A DNA stretch of 64,000 nucleotides, from assembly GCF_020520425.1 (NCBI RefSeq), contig NC_079492.1, positions 137,706,361 through 137,770,360 on the forward strand, given 5' to 3'. Positions 34,731-45,700 of this stretch are shown piece by piece. Under the pieces are notes generated by a model. It was not told the DNA's origin. It made no database searches and saw only the letters and a list, made by a program, of their open reading frames with translations. The translations under genes were made by a program, and so were the position numbers. Source of the stretch: Spinacia oleracea (lineage: Eukaryota; Streptophyta; Magnoliopsida; Caryophyllales; Amaranthaceae). Position 1 is the stretch's first letter; the number at the start of each line of letters is the position of its first letter.

Positions 34731-35483
34731 AAGCGTCCATTGCTTCGCGCGTGCAAGTTATTTGAACGAATCGCATAAAATTTAAAATTTATATTTAAAA
34801 TTAATGACAAATTAATAAATAATATTAATTTCATAATTTTAGGGCGAAAAAATCGAAAATTTATTATCCAATTGATTTCCGATTGATATGGATTCAAGTC
34901 TAGGTCATAAAAATTTAAAATTTATCGTAAATTTACAATTTTTATGGTGGTTTTTTAATCATAGGTTTCTAATTAAATTACAATTAATTATGAAAATCAA
35001 ATTAATTCTAAATTATTCTAATTTTCAACAAATTAATCATAATTACAAATTAGATTGCATAATTAACAAGACTAGGCATTCAAACTTGTTAAACATATGC
35101 AGTAGGTCAATCAAAAATTCAAGATTTATCAACAGGAATCGCAAATATTTAATTTAACATCTTAAATTTACGAAATTTTGCATTCGAAAAACTAAAACCT
35201 TCGAAAAGTCATAGTTAGGCTTCGAATTTGAGAATTCTGGGTTCGGCAGAAAAATACTATTTTTGTCAAAATTTTAGAATGCCTTTTACATGCGGAATTG
35301 ACACAAAAATCACTCAATTCGGATGAGTAATGAAGAAACTGCCGAAAAACTGCGTACGTATAATTAAATAAACGCAATTTGCAACTAATTAACAATTACG
35401 AAAATTAATCACCCCTTTTAATTCTTGCAAATTTGTAATATTTAACCATGTTCATGCAATTTAGATTATGAAAATAATAAGGG

Positions 35484-35495
35484 GCTCTGATACCA
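35484..35495 (-). promoter_or_regulatory. Primer-binding site of the LARD-like element
   Basis: The minus strand reads TGGTATCAGAGC one base inside the right-hand (5') LTR, complementary to initiator Met-tRNA. It fixes the element's orientation. Confidence 0.9.
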
Positions 35496-35496
35496 C

Positions 35497-36797
35497 TGTT
35501 AGGTTATGATACATATGACATTACATAGATCATGCGGAAACAACCATTAACCCAGGACAACATATTATTTACACATAATCATATAGCATAATTTAGATGC
35601 ATACTCTTTGTTGCGTGCCTTCCCTAGCTGCGCCCGAACCGAACAAGAACAAGTCTTTAGGACTCCAAGTGTCGTCCCTCCGTAGATAGTCCACAGCACG
35701 TCCGGATCCGCCTTAAGATTGACCAACTAGAATCGCCCTTAAGGTTCTAATATTTTCGGTTAGGTAGGCAACAATATTGGCTGATTTTTCTGCTTAAAAA
35801 TCTTAGTTTTGAATACTTAAAACTTGTGTATAAATTATGACCCCTAGGCCTTTATTTATAGAGTTATGGAAAAGGAATCGTAATCCTAGTAGGATGCGAA
35901 TTAATTGGAATTAGAATTCTACATGAATTCTACTTAATCAATTTATCCAATAGGAATAGACATTTAATCATACACTGACTCTTGCAGATTCAGGAATCTC
36001 GCATGAGCTCAAACTCACACACACACGGCAGCCACAAGGGCTGCCCACGCATGCGAGCAGCAGCCCACGCAGCGCGGCCCACGCATGCGTGGCCTTGTGC
36101 GCGCTGGGCTGTGGCGTGCGTGCTTGCTGGGCGATGGCCTGGCTTCGTGCTGGGCCTTCGTCCGGCAGGCCTCGTCCGATGCTAATTCGTACGATACGCT
36201 TCCGATTAAAATTCCATTTCCGGAATCTATTTCCGATACGAACAATATTCAATATTTCCGATTCCGGAATTAAATTCCGTTTCGAACAAATATTTAATAT
36301 TTCCGTTTCCGGAATTATTTTCCGATTCCGGTAATATTTCCGATTCTGACAATATTTCCGTTTCCAACAATATTTTCCGATACGTACCATGTTTCCGTTT
36401 CCGGCAACATCTACGACTTGGATAATATTCATATTTCCGATACGATCCATATTTCCGTTTCCGGCAATATCATCGTTTCCGGAGTATTCATTTCTTGCCT
36501 GTGACGATCTTAGCTCCCACTGAAACCAAGATCCGTCGGTTCCGAATATTCATAGATGGAGTATTTAATGCCATTAAATACTTGATCCGTTTACGTACTA
36601 TTTGTGTGACCCTACGGGTTCAGTCAAGAGTAAGCTGTGGATTAATATCATTAATTCCACTTGAACTGAAGCGGCCTCTAGCTAGGCATTCAGCTCACTT
36701 GATCTCACTGAATTATTAACTTGTTAATTAATACTGAACCGCATTTATTAGACTTAACATAGAATGCATACTTGGACCAAGGGCATTATTTCCTTCA
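35497..36797 (-). repeat. 5' LTR of the LARD-like element
   Basis: 1301 bp, the same as 26539-27839 apart from about two substitutions. It has a minus-strand TATAAATA at 35853-35860. It abuts the TAATG target duplication at 36798-36802. Confidence 0.95.
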
Positions 36798-38065
36798 TAA
36801 TGTTGCTGCCATTCTTGATCATTTTGCAAAATGTGTGCCTTTGCATTGTCTTGAATGATGTATATCACCCTTTCCCCCTCATGTGGTGGCCATTTCTCTT
36901 TAATTGCTGGGATTAGGTAGTTGATTAGCATGGCCCTAGTTGCAATCTGATTAACTGACTTGATTGGTTTAGTCTCAATTGTCCCCTTGACTCTATTTTT
37001 GGATGTTCTCTTTGCTGCCACTGCATCTGTGAATGGAAATATACCAAGTTTCCCATCCCACTCACACTGCCCATCTTGTCCCCACCTTGGCCTTGCTACT
37101 GCTGCCATAAACATGAACTTTGGAATCTTAGTTCTTGATTTTCCCTTCCTGTGTGGAAATGGTTCATTGTTTGCTAAATAAACTCTTTGACTTTTTTGTG
37201 TAAGATAGAACCATTTCTCATCGATGTGAATGAAATCATACATGCTGTAATATGTGGGATCATTTGGTATTGAGTAGTCCATTAAGAGACCAAGTACCCA
37301 CTTCATCCTTGCCATCTTGCATTCTTCTGAAATGCCTGGATTCAATGGACTTGAATGTGGTTTTATCTGTTTTCTTTTCACCATTCTCCAAACTGTTGTG
37401 GGACTCAAATTGAGCATCCTTGCTAGATCAATAATGGTTGTTCTATCCCCCATGGCTATGGAGGCTATAGACTCATATGTTACTTGAATTCTCTTTCTCC
37501 CACAGTTGTGATATTTGCTATCATAGAAATACGAATCCATGGCTGCCTTATGTGCCAATGCTCTCTGCCATATTAGTCTAATTGTCTTCCTTGTGTAACC
37601 AAACTTTATAACAGCCTGCCTATTTGTCCCATGAATGAGTTCATCTGAATGCTTTTCTTTTCTTAAGAGAAGGAACAACAAGATTTCCAACCTTAATTCG
37701 TTGTTAATCCTTGGGGTTCTAGGCTTATGATGATTTTGCTCTGTTTCTGTTTGATGAATTGGAGATGGTGGGAACTCTTGTTGTGTTGGCATGTTCAAAT
37801 CAAACAAAAATGGAACTGAGTGGTTATCTGATATACCTGATGTATGATGTGGTCCCACTTCACATTCTTGTGCATATTCTTGTCCCACTTCATTCAGATC
37901 TGGCAATTGTTGATTTTGCTCAAAGTCCCCTATTTGATGAGCATTTACTTCACTTACAGCATTTTGGGTTGCTTCATCATCATTATAATCTGAATCAGAG
38001 TTCGTGCCGTCTCCTTCATCATCGGAAAAACCGAGGAACTCGTCCTCCTCTTGATCTGAAGCCAT
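36798..38065 (-). pseudogene. Mariner-like transposase, N-terminal and catalytic part (severed)
   Basis: The gene starts at ATG 38065 with a long acidic, Asp/Glu/Asn-rich N-terminal region (residues 1-120). A DNA-binding region follows, with a helix-turn-helix at about residues 195-235 (TIIDLARMLNLSPTTVWRMV). Then comes the catalytic domain, with first Asp in HIDEKWFYL (about residue 282) and second in IIQDNAKAH (about residue 406). The frame is open to the LTR insertion at 36797. Together with 26155-26533 it would make 548 residues with no stop or frameshift, so the only visible lesion is the insertion. Plant mariner transposases cut and paste at TA sites and also mobilise Stowaway MITEs, whose CTCCCTCC ends this element shares. 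Confidence 0.9.
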
Positions 38066-38178
38066 TAATGTCCCCTTGCTGATTAATTGTAGTGCATTTA
38101 TTGCCTTTGGTTTTTTGTTGTTGTAACTGATATTAAAACAGTTGGAATTTATGAGGGTTTTTGGGTAGAAATTGTCCC

Positions 38179-38187
38179 CTATTTATA
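38179..38187 (-). promoter_or_regulatory. TATA box of the mariner transposase gene
   Basis: The minus strand reads TTTATAAATAGGGG about 115 bases before the ATG, implying a leader of about 85 bases. It lies inside the element, about 430 bp from its right end. Confidence 0.55.
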
Positions 38188-38928
38188 AAGGGTGGTAAAT
38201 GTATAAAGTTTGGAGGGAAAAAGTTTGGAGGGAAAACTTTTTGGTAAATTTCTGTTTTTGGAGGGAAGTGTAAAAAGGGAAGTGGACTTTCCCAATTTGG
38301 GAAGTCTTCCCTCCGTTTTTTTCTGTTGCTGTAATCTCATTGGATGAAATAAATCCACCTCATGTACTTTGGTCCCCACTTCAATCAGATTTTTTCTGAT
38401 TTTTGATTAATTAAATGAAAATATCCCCTTTCCCATAATTCTTTAATATTTTCTCTCTCCTTACTTTAATCTTTAAAAAAGAATCTCTTACACATTCTTA
38501 CACACAATCATTTCTCTTACACCCAATCATTACACTTATACCCATACAAACCAAGATTCTATTTTTCTTAAAAACCCCCCAAGATTCCAAATGGATACAA
38601 CATTTAGAAATGGAGGGAGTACTATATTGTGATATATTTTATTTTAGCTTCCAAAAAAAGCCTTAAACAATTAGTTTTTTTTTTATATATTTTTTCTTTT
38701 TTACCATAATTTTTATAAAAATAAAAAAAAATATAGAAATAGGTCTATAACCGGTCCAAACCGGTCCGGTCCGGGTTTTGGACCGATTTTTCCGGTCCAG
38801 TCCGGGTTCGGTCCAAGCATAATCGGTCCGGTCTTCGGGTCTTGAATTATCACAATTTCGGTCTTCGGTCGGTCCGAGTCAGTCTGGTTCGGTCCGGGTT
38901 TGGACCGATGAACACCCCTAGTTGTTCA

Positions 38929-39265
38929 TATGGATAAAGTCCGATAAACTAACAACGTGCCTAAAATGACAACTAAATTCGGACGATAGTAATACGGCTA
39001 ATACGTTGTTAAGTTATGTTAATAGAGTATAAGTCTTTTATATGGTGAGTTTTGTTGTTGGGAATTATCCCATATTGATAGAATGAAGATGGAAGGAATA
39101 GTTTAAATTAGTAGTCCCACCTTTTATGTTTGGATAAAAGTAGGCCTACTAGTTGGGCTTGTGTGTGCTTTGGGTTTGGGAGCGGGTTATATATATTAAT
39201 AATCAAGATTAGCACTTTGCACGAGGCGTGAGCGTGAGATTAATTAAGAGTAGTTAATAATTTAA
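38929..39265. other. Spacer between nested elements
   Basis: Nothing recognisable beyond AT-rich sequence. Confidence 0.5.
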
Positions 39266-39900
39266 GGGAAATTCTCCTTGGTGGCCATAAACTATTGCAA
39301 ATTCTCAATGATAGCCAAATATTTACCAAATCCTCTTAAATAGCATTAGTTTTTAAAATTTTCTCTATGATAGCATTATTTTTGTAATTACCACCTAGTT
39401 ATAAAATAATCAATATTTTGTAACATTAGTAGTTTCGAAGCTAATGTTTTTTTTTTTTTGGTGATCAAGGGGGACACAGCCCCAAAAGGAAGAGCAAAAG
39501 CTAAAACAACTAAGAAAACAAAATGAACGAAAAGGCAAAATAGGAAAAGCAAACTACGAAATCAGAAACTGAAGTAAAAAACTAAGGGACTAGCTTGCGT
39601 CCAAGCCTCCTGCAATAGCTAACCCAAGGACCATACGGGGCCAAGAAACACCACTTTGATCCTCCAATAAAATGGCACGAAGGTCCTTCGGGACCGCCGA
39701 GAAGAGCACCATTTATTTTTAATTGGGATTGCGAAGTGCGAACGGGTTAGTTTTATTTTATTTATTAAGTGGTAATTATATAAAAAAAAATGCTACTACA
39801 GAGAAAAATTATAGAAGCAATGCTATATGGGAGGATTTGGCAAAAACTTTGCTACCATTGAGAATATGACAAAGTTCATTGCTACCAAATAGAATTTCCC
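39266..39900. mobile_element. TIR element (GGGAAATTCT ends) with a LINE tail inside
   Basis: The left end GGGAAATTCTCCTTGGTGGCC and the complement of the right end GGGAAATTCTATTTGGTAGC are imperfect inverted repeats of about 50 bp. Both continue through ATTCTCAATG(A/G)TAGC. Flanks share ATAATTTA, so a target duplication of about 8-9 bp is likely. The interior is interrupted by the LINE fragment at 39447-39715. Confidence 0.7.
39447..39715 (-). mobile_element. 3' end of an L1-type LINE, minus strand
   Basis: On the minus strand the sequence ends in a 13-A tail (T 39447-39459). The upstream part translates to an uninterrupted C-terminal stretch (LRAILLEDQSGVSWPRMVLG) before a stop, then a 3' UTR with GGGGCTGTGTCCCCC. 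Heavy 5' truncation and the A tail are typical of plant L1 insertions. Assignment to L1 is by layout, not by a conserved domain. Confidence 0.55.
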
Positions 39901-40254
39901 ATAATTTAATTACGTTTTTTGTTTTTTGTTTAGGAAAATCTTGAAAGTATCTTAGCCGGTAACCCATAGCAAAAACTAGTGGAAACTAATATTACTTTAA
40001 GGACAGTGATAATCACGGCCCTACTTCTTCATCCCGTATATTTATTCCTAACATATATAATGTGAGTTTGGATTTGGATATTTACAAGTTGGTAGCATGT
40101 TGGATGTGCCTTGATATCTTCAGGTATCATCTGCAACGTACAGGAGATAAAAGACAACGGCCAACGCGGAAACTATCTGTTTACCATATCACTCAAAATA
40201 ATAACAATAAAAATAAAAATAAAAAACAAGCGATTAAGTCGACAACCCTAACAC

Positions 40255-41141
40255 TAGAGCTGTCAAAAACTGACCCGACCTGAAAACCCGACCTGAACCG
40301 ACCGAACTCGTAACCGACCATGACCCGAAATTACGGTAAAATAGGTAATCCGAAACCCGACCTGTACCCGACCCGAAAAAACCGATAACCGATTTTAACC
40401 CGATTTTGTAACACCCGAACCCGAACCCGACACCCGACCCGAAAATGACCGATAACCGAACTGACCCGACCGAACAATGACCCGAACCCGATTCGATACC
40501 CGACCCGATGTCAACCCAAAACCGATTGTAACTCGATGAAACCTGCTATTGACCCGACTTGTGACAACCCGCTACCCGATTTACCCGAGTTATCAATGAC
40601 ACGACCAAATATTAACTACATTGATAAATCTATTTTAATTATTTATTGCTAGATATTGAAAATTTTAACTCTAAAATAAGTTAAACAAAATTTTTTAGAA
40701 TATAAAATAATTAAAATGTATAGGTTAATTATCACACCCGAGTTTGACCCGTCCTTGAGAGTGACCCGATCTGAATTCTATTTGATCTGATTATTATCCG
40801 ATCCAAACTAAGACACGAACCCGAAAATAACTGTGTTGCAAACCGACTTAAACCCGACTCGATAAGACCCGAACCCGAAATTATCTGCTACAAACCGACT
40901 TAAACCCGACCCGATAAGACCTGAACCCGAAATCAAACCTGACCGAAATGTAACCCGACCCGAACCCGACCTGAACCCGGGATAGGAAAAAACCAGATAT
41001 GACCCGACCTGAAATCGACCCGACCGAACCCGAACTCAACCCGAATGAAATATTGACCCGACACGACCCGACCTGATCATGACCCGAGACCCGAGATGAC
41101 CCGACCCAAACCCGACCCGATGACCTGTTTTGACAGCTCTA
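40255..41141. mobile_element. hAT-type MITE with ACCCGACCCGA interior (copy 1)
   Basis: The ends TAGAGCTGTCAAAA and TTTTGACAGCTCTA are inverted. A perfect 8-bp duplication CCTAACAC occurs at 40247-40254 and 41142-41149. The 887 bp interior is dominated by CCCGACC, CCCGAAC and their relatives. It belongs to the same family as 52897-53444. Confidence 0.9.
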
Positions 41142-41149
41142 CCTAACAC

Positions 41150-42148
41150 CTTTTTAGAACTTGTTCGAGAAAATTTTGTTTTGGATTGACAATTCACATT
41201 CACATTACACTATTCTATTAATCACTCAACCATGATGTAGTGTTCATCAATAATAGTACCTCCATTTAAATTAGCCACTAATTAAAAATTTGCACTAACA
41301 GTCCTTTTGATGTCTGATGAAAATTTACAATTAAGAATGTGAATGAATCTAAATGTGATATGGTAAAGATAATAACATCACAATATTCATGCTACTGAAC
41401 GCTCATCCAGATTCTCAAACTTCGTTTTTTTCCCCATAGATTTTCATTCTCACACAGCAACACAACCTCCTCAAGTTCATTCTGGTTAACATTATTACCG
41501 GCTATCAAAAGACTTGTACCTTTTTTTTATATGTAGATTTAAGAGATGATTTGCCTTGGAATTTTGAAAGAGTTGATTTGGAGAAGGGAATTTCCGTGCA
41601 CAATGATCAGAGTGTCGGATTTTGACAGGGGCAGACCTATATGATTGCCTTACAACTTCATTTTTGTTATTTTATTTTTTCTTTGTTGGTTGTTTTATCA
41701 CTCATAGGAATGTTATTCAAACATATCCACTAGCCAAACCTCCCCCATCCCCGCCTACTTAGGGAGTTAGGGCAGATGCGTGGTGGATCACCATAAAACC
41801 CGTCCAACTAATATTCTTAATCAGCCCAGTGTGCAAACAAACCCCAAAGGCCCAAACCAATTCTAACTGGAATTCACACAAACATGACCTAAACTTGAAC
41901 TCGATCCGAACAACTTCAATATAAGCTTGTGAAGAGGGATAGAGGGGAGAGCTCCAACACATGCCAAATAAAGCAATAATATGATATTCATGCTAGGGTG
42001 ACTTGTTACTTTTTTGGGATCTTCAGATATTGGTCTTGTTTCACATATTATTATTATTATTGTAAGGCGATCTAACCCAAAGGCTTGATTCAATTCCCAA
42101 CTAGTCGAAAAACAAAAGGGGCGCATATTCACTACTGAACTAAATCTC
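41150..42148. other. Spacer downstream of CESA
   Basis: No gene supported. A short ATT microsatellite lies at about 42045-42060. Confidence 0.5.
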
Positions 42149-42505
42149 TTTTTTTTTGAGAAAGGTAGGAAGAAATTACATTAGGAGTCCCTCCGCTTGA
42201 GGGTTACTGCTAAGAAGTCAGTTCGGAGAATAAAAAGTAATTAGGGACTATTACAAGGATTAAAGAATATAGTATAGGGACTAAGTGACCAACATTCGCA
42301 ATCCAATCGGTTGCTTTGTTAGCTTCTCTAAATATATGTGTGATGTCCCAAGTGTCGGGGATAGTTCTTGATTATATTTGATATGTTCTGAAGTTTCCAC
42401 GGAGTCTCCCATATACCTTTAGTGGTGTTGACAATAAGCAGGTTGTCTCCTTCAATTTGAATGTTGCCTAGACGCCTTTGTGTAAAGCACAAGGTTCTGC
42501 CATGT
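42149..42505 (-). mobile_element. LINE 3' fragment with RNase H-like sequence, minus strand
   Basis: On the minus strand the fragment reads through IQIEGDNLLIVN, then GIWETPWKLQNI and, in a shifted frame, an ANKATDWIANVGH-like end. This matches the C-terminal RNase H (RVT_3) domain of plant L1 elements, followed by an A tail (T run at 42151-42159). It is frameshifted and truncated, so it is inactive. Confidence 0.6.
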
Positions 42506-42754
42506 CCGGTTTTGAGAAATGCAGAGATAAAAGATCTTGATGCACAAATACGTGCTAACGTCTATGTACTTCGTATTATATAATGGGTTCAAAAAGAATA
42601 GTACGTCTGAAGTATGTTTTCTTTACAAAACAGTAATAAATAAAATTAATAATAATAATGCTACATAAATAACAACAAAATGAGACACACATGATACATG
42701 TCTTGGTATTTACACAAAGCTGAACCAAAAAGAGGTTTACGTTGCCTCCTTAAT

Positions 42755-45700
42755 CTAGCAATTGATACCACATTGATTACCAGCTGCAGCCTTCTCAGCA
42801 TCAGTGGTGAAAGGATTAATCCGAACCCAGAGCAACGAGAAGATGGAAGCGAGAAGAACGGACCAAACAATAACAATGGTTGGTGTCCTGTTTTGACGAC
42901 CCAATAGACCCTTGAGGAAGGGATACAAGTGAGCAATCACCCAGAATGAGAAAAACAGTTTCCCAAACAGTGGGCCCCATGACTGGTAACCACTGTTAAT
43001 GGCGTAAGAAACACCCGCCACTACACCAACCAAGTTCACGATCAGGACGGTGGTGGGAGGGATAAGAAGCGCCGTCCATTTAAATATGTAAAGTTCTGCA
43101 AAATCACCGTCTTCGTCGGCTGCCTTGGAAGTGACGGTGAAGTTGGTATCGATACCGGCTAGCACCTTTAGCAAACCTTGGAACACGGCAAACAGATGGG
43201 CTGATGTACCTCCAATAACCCAGAACTGCTCGTTTCTCCACCAGTCTTCTATGGATACTCCACTCCATCTCAGCTCAAGAATACCCGTTGCAGCAATGGA
43301 CATGAAGAGCATGATAAACAGTATACTAGCAAAGTTGCTTAGCTGCAACAAAACACAACCAACATCAACATTAGGAACCGTAAATGCAAATGAAGAAGCT
43401 GTTTCCTATTTTATTTTATTTTATTTTTGGGAAGAAAAGCAGCGAAATCCTATTACTTAAGGCTTTGTTCTTTCACCAATTCTTAAAATGGATCTGGTCC
43501 ACACTAAACTTATTGTGGACCATGCCTAAAAAAGGTCAACAACTTATTCCTAATTTATTTTGGCATGTTTATTAGGATTATTATGAAAAAAAGAATCAAA
43601 TTGGTGTGGTTTATACATTATTGTGCGTGAATAATGTGATTTTATGTTACAATTCATTTTAAAAAACATAGGGTTACTATGGTTCAAAAAAATGGTTAAT
43701 ATATGTGTTTAATTATTATGGTCACTATATGAACCATAAAGGTCATGTACATAAAAATGGATGTTAGAGAAAATTATTGGTTTTGGGTCACAATAATATT
43801 ATTGTGGACCTGGTCCACGCAAAAATAATCCCCTTTCTTTTCACCTTGAAAAAGTTCGAGAAAAAATATAAGATAAGGGCAAAAAGGTTCAGAAAAGCTG
43901 AGAAAAGGGGAAAATAATGCAGAGAAGTTCAGGAAGGAGCGTAAGGAGAGTGATACAATATGCTGAATGGTGGAAGTCTAGAAGAACATATTTTGGGCTG
44001 TTCCAAATTTATTGACAGAATCACAATTCACTAAAAATTATTCTACTACACTAAAGTATGCAGCTCCATGCTCCTAATAGATCTTTATATGCATTGTTCT
44101 TCTTTTTACAAGGATGTCATGGAAAATAGATTTATTCTACGCAAGCAAACAACAACCCAAAAGACACTCACTACAACCAAAGGAACAAAAATTCTGAAAA
44201 TAAACAAGTGGAAAAAACAAGACTTACCGTGGGAATGATGAACTTATTGGTCAATAGACAGATAGCTGGGAGAATACAGTAGGCAATAAGTGGAATAGAC
44301 GTTAGGGGATAAACGACAGTGTTGATGTAAGCCAATCTCTCCAAAAACCTTAACCTTCCCTTGTAGCCATACCAAACGGGGCAATGCCTGCTAAGCATAA
44401 TCTCAATAGAACCTAGAGCCCATCGAAGAACTTGGTTCAAACGATCAGAAAGATTGAGGGGAGCTGAACCCTTGAAAGCTGGCCTTGGTGGCATGCAGTA
44501 GATCGACATCCACCCACGAGCATGCATCTTAAATCCAGTCAAAATATCTTCTGTCACTGAACCATATATCCACCCAATCTGGACACAGTATGCAAGATTA
44601 GCTTTTCAAATCATGTCAAACCCAAGCTTTGATTATCATAAACAAAATTAACATCTAGTTATGCTAATCTGGATACACACTATGCAACCATTATGCAAGA
44701 TTAGCTTTTCAAATCATGTCAAACCCAAGCTTTGATTATCATAAACAAAATTAACATCTAGTTATGCTAATCTGGATACACACTATGCAACCATTAGCTT
44801 CACAAACCAACGAAAAATGTGAAAGTTCACATTATGAAAACTCCTCATGTAGAAAAATCATTAGTTTATTTCAAACCCAAGGTTTTCACTGGATAACCCA
44901 TATATTTATTTCTCTTCATTTATTTACTGGAAGTCTTAAATATCTCTTAAAATGAAAAATTAACTTGCATAGCAAATGAGATTTCAGAAACATAGAATTT
45001 CCTTCATCTCCTTTAACAGAATAAACTATTGGTAGGATCTTAAATTTTCAAACACTTAAAAGGAAAATAACAAAAGGTTAATAAAGCATGAAGGGGTAGT
45101 TTTGAGCAAATTGGCATAAATAAGGGCGTTACTATAGACAAATTTCCCAATAGCAGAAAAACATTGCTAAATTTTTTTGGGGAGGTGAATGAAGGTTGCT
45201 ACTTTTCTCACCTCTTTACCCCATTCAGACTTGTCCTCGTATCCACAGCTAATAACATGAATGGCTTCTTTCAGTAGTGTGGCAGGATTAGTTGTAGGTG
45301 GAATACCCCCCATTTCCATGAAGGTAGCTGCAATGAACACTGGTGATTGACCAAATCGCTTCTCTAGTCTCTTCTGAGACATAAGATGAGACTTCTCATC
45401 CTCATAGCCTGTCCAACAAGAATAACGGCGAATTATTACCTTTTTTTGACCTCCAAACACTTAATTTTACGGTACCCCTTACAATTATCCCCAAGCAAAA
45501 ATTATAAGACAACCAAGGGAGTGAGTAAAATGCACTTTGTTTTACCTTCAACACCCTCTTCGATGTCTTCCATGTTGAAAATTGGTATGGAAGATTCACT
45601 TCTTTTAGGTCCCCTCTTCTTGTCCATGTACTTTTTGTTACCACTCTTCCCCTTCTTCCTTGATCCAAAACAACTTTTGATGATGAAATTTGGCTCGAAA

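Larger units (their letters stand above)
26539..36797 (-). mobile_element. Large non-coding LTR retrotransposon (LARD-like), minus strand
   Basis: LTRs at 26539-27839 and 35497-36797 are each 1301 bp and differ by eye at only two positions (27314/36272 and 27759/36717, approximately). Target duplication TAATG (26534-26538 and 36798-36802) lies inside the mariner transposase gene. The PBS for initiator Met-tRNA is next to the right LTR, so the element reads on the minus strand. The 7.66 kb interior has no recognisable gag or pol; its longest open frames fall in a GC-rich low-complexity block. A long non-coding interior, intact LTRs and an intact PBS are the definition of a large retrotransposon derivative moved in trans. 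Superfamily is not certain; the iMet PBS is compatible with Copia. Confidence 0.9.
21768..38619 (-). mobile_element. Tc1/mariner-like element with extra cargo, split by an LTR element
   Basis: Inverted ends CTCCCTCCGTTTCTTTTTG and CTCCCTCCATTTCTAAATG both continue into TGTTGTATCC. TA duplications at 21766-21767 and 38620-38621 mark a Tc1/mariner insertion. The minus-strand transposase (38065 to 26155) is split by the LTR element 26539-36797. Subtracting the latter and its duplicated target leaves about 6588 bp. The transposase plus its leader uses about 2.2 kb of that, and the remaining 4.4 kb (21768-26154) lies past the transposase stop. It holds an opposite-strand gene, tandem repeats and a foldback array. 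That cargo is unusual: plant mariner elements known to me end soon after the transposase gene. Confidence 0.9.
21538..38920. mobile_element. hAT-type MITE split by the mariner element (outer shell of a triple nest)
   Basis: The left part (21538-21767) is rich in GGACCGGACC words and begins TATTGGTATG. The right part (38620-38920) has the complementary CCGGTCCGG composition and ends GAACACCCCTA, the complement of TAGGGGTGTTC. An 8-bp duplication GTTGTTCA occurs at 21530-21537 and 38921-38928, supporting hAT transposition. Removing the mariner element leaves a MITE of about 530 bp. Confidence 0.8.

Noticed and set aside
34062-34785. Several overlapping open frames of 100-213 aa on both strands
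   Set aside because: They all lie in the GC-rich low-complexity island of the LARD-like element. Stop codons are rare there in every frame, and the proteins are Ala/Arg/Ser-rich repeats with no family resemblance.
42698-43460. Plus-strand frames opposite the last CESA exon
   Set aside because: Antisense shadows of the CESA C-terminal membrane region.
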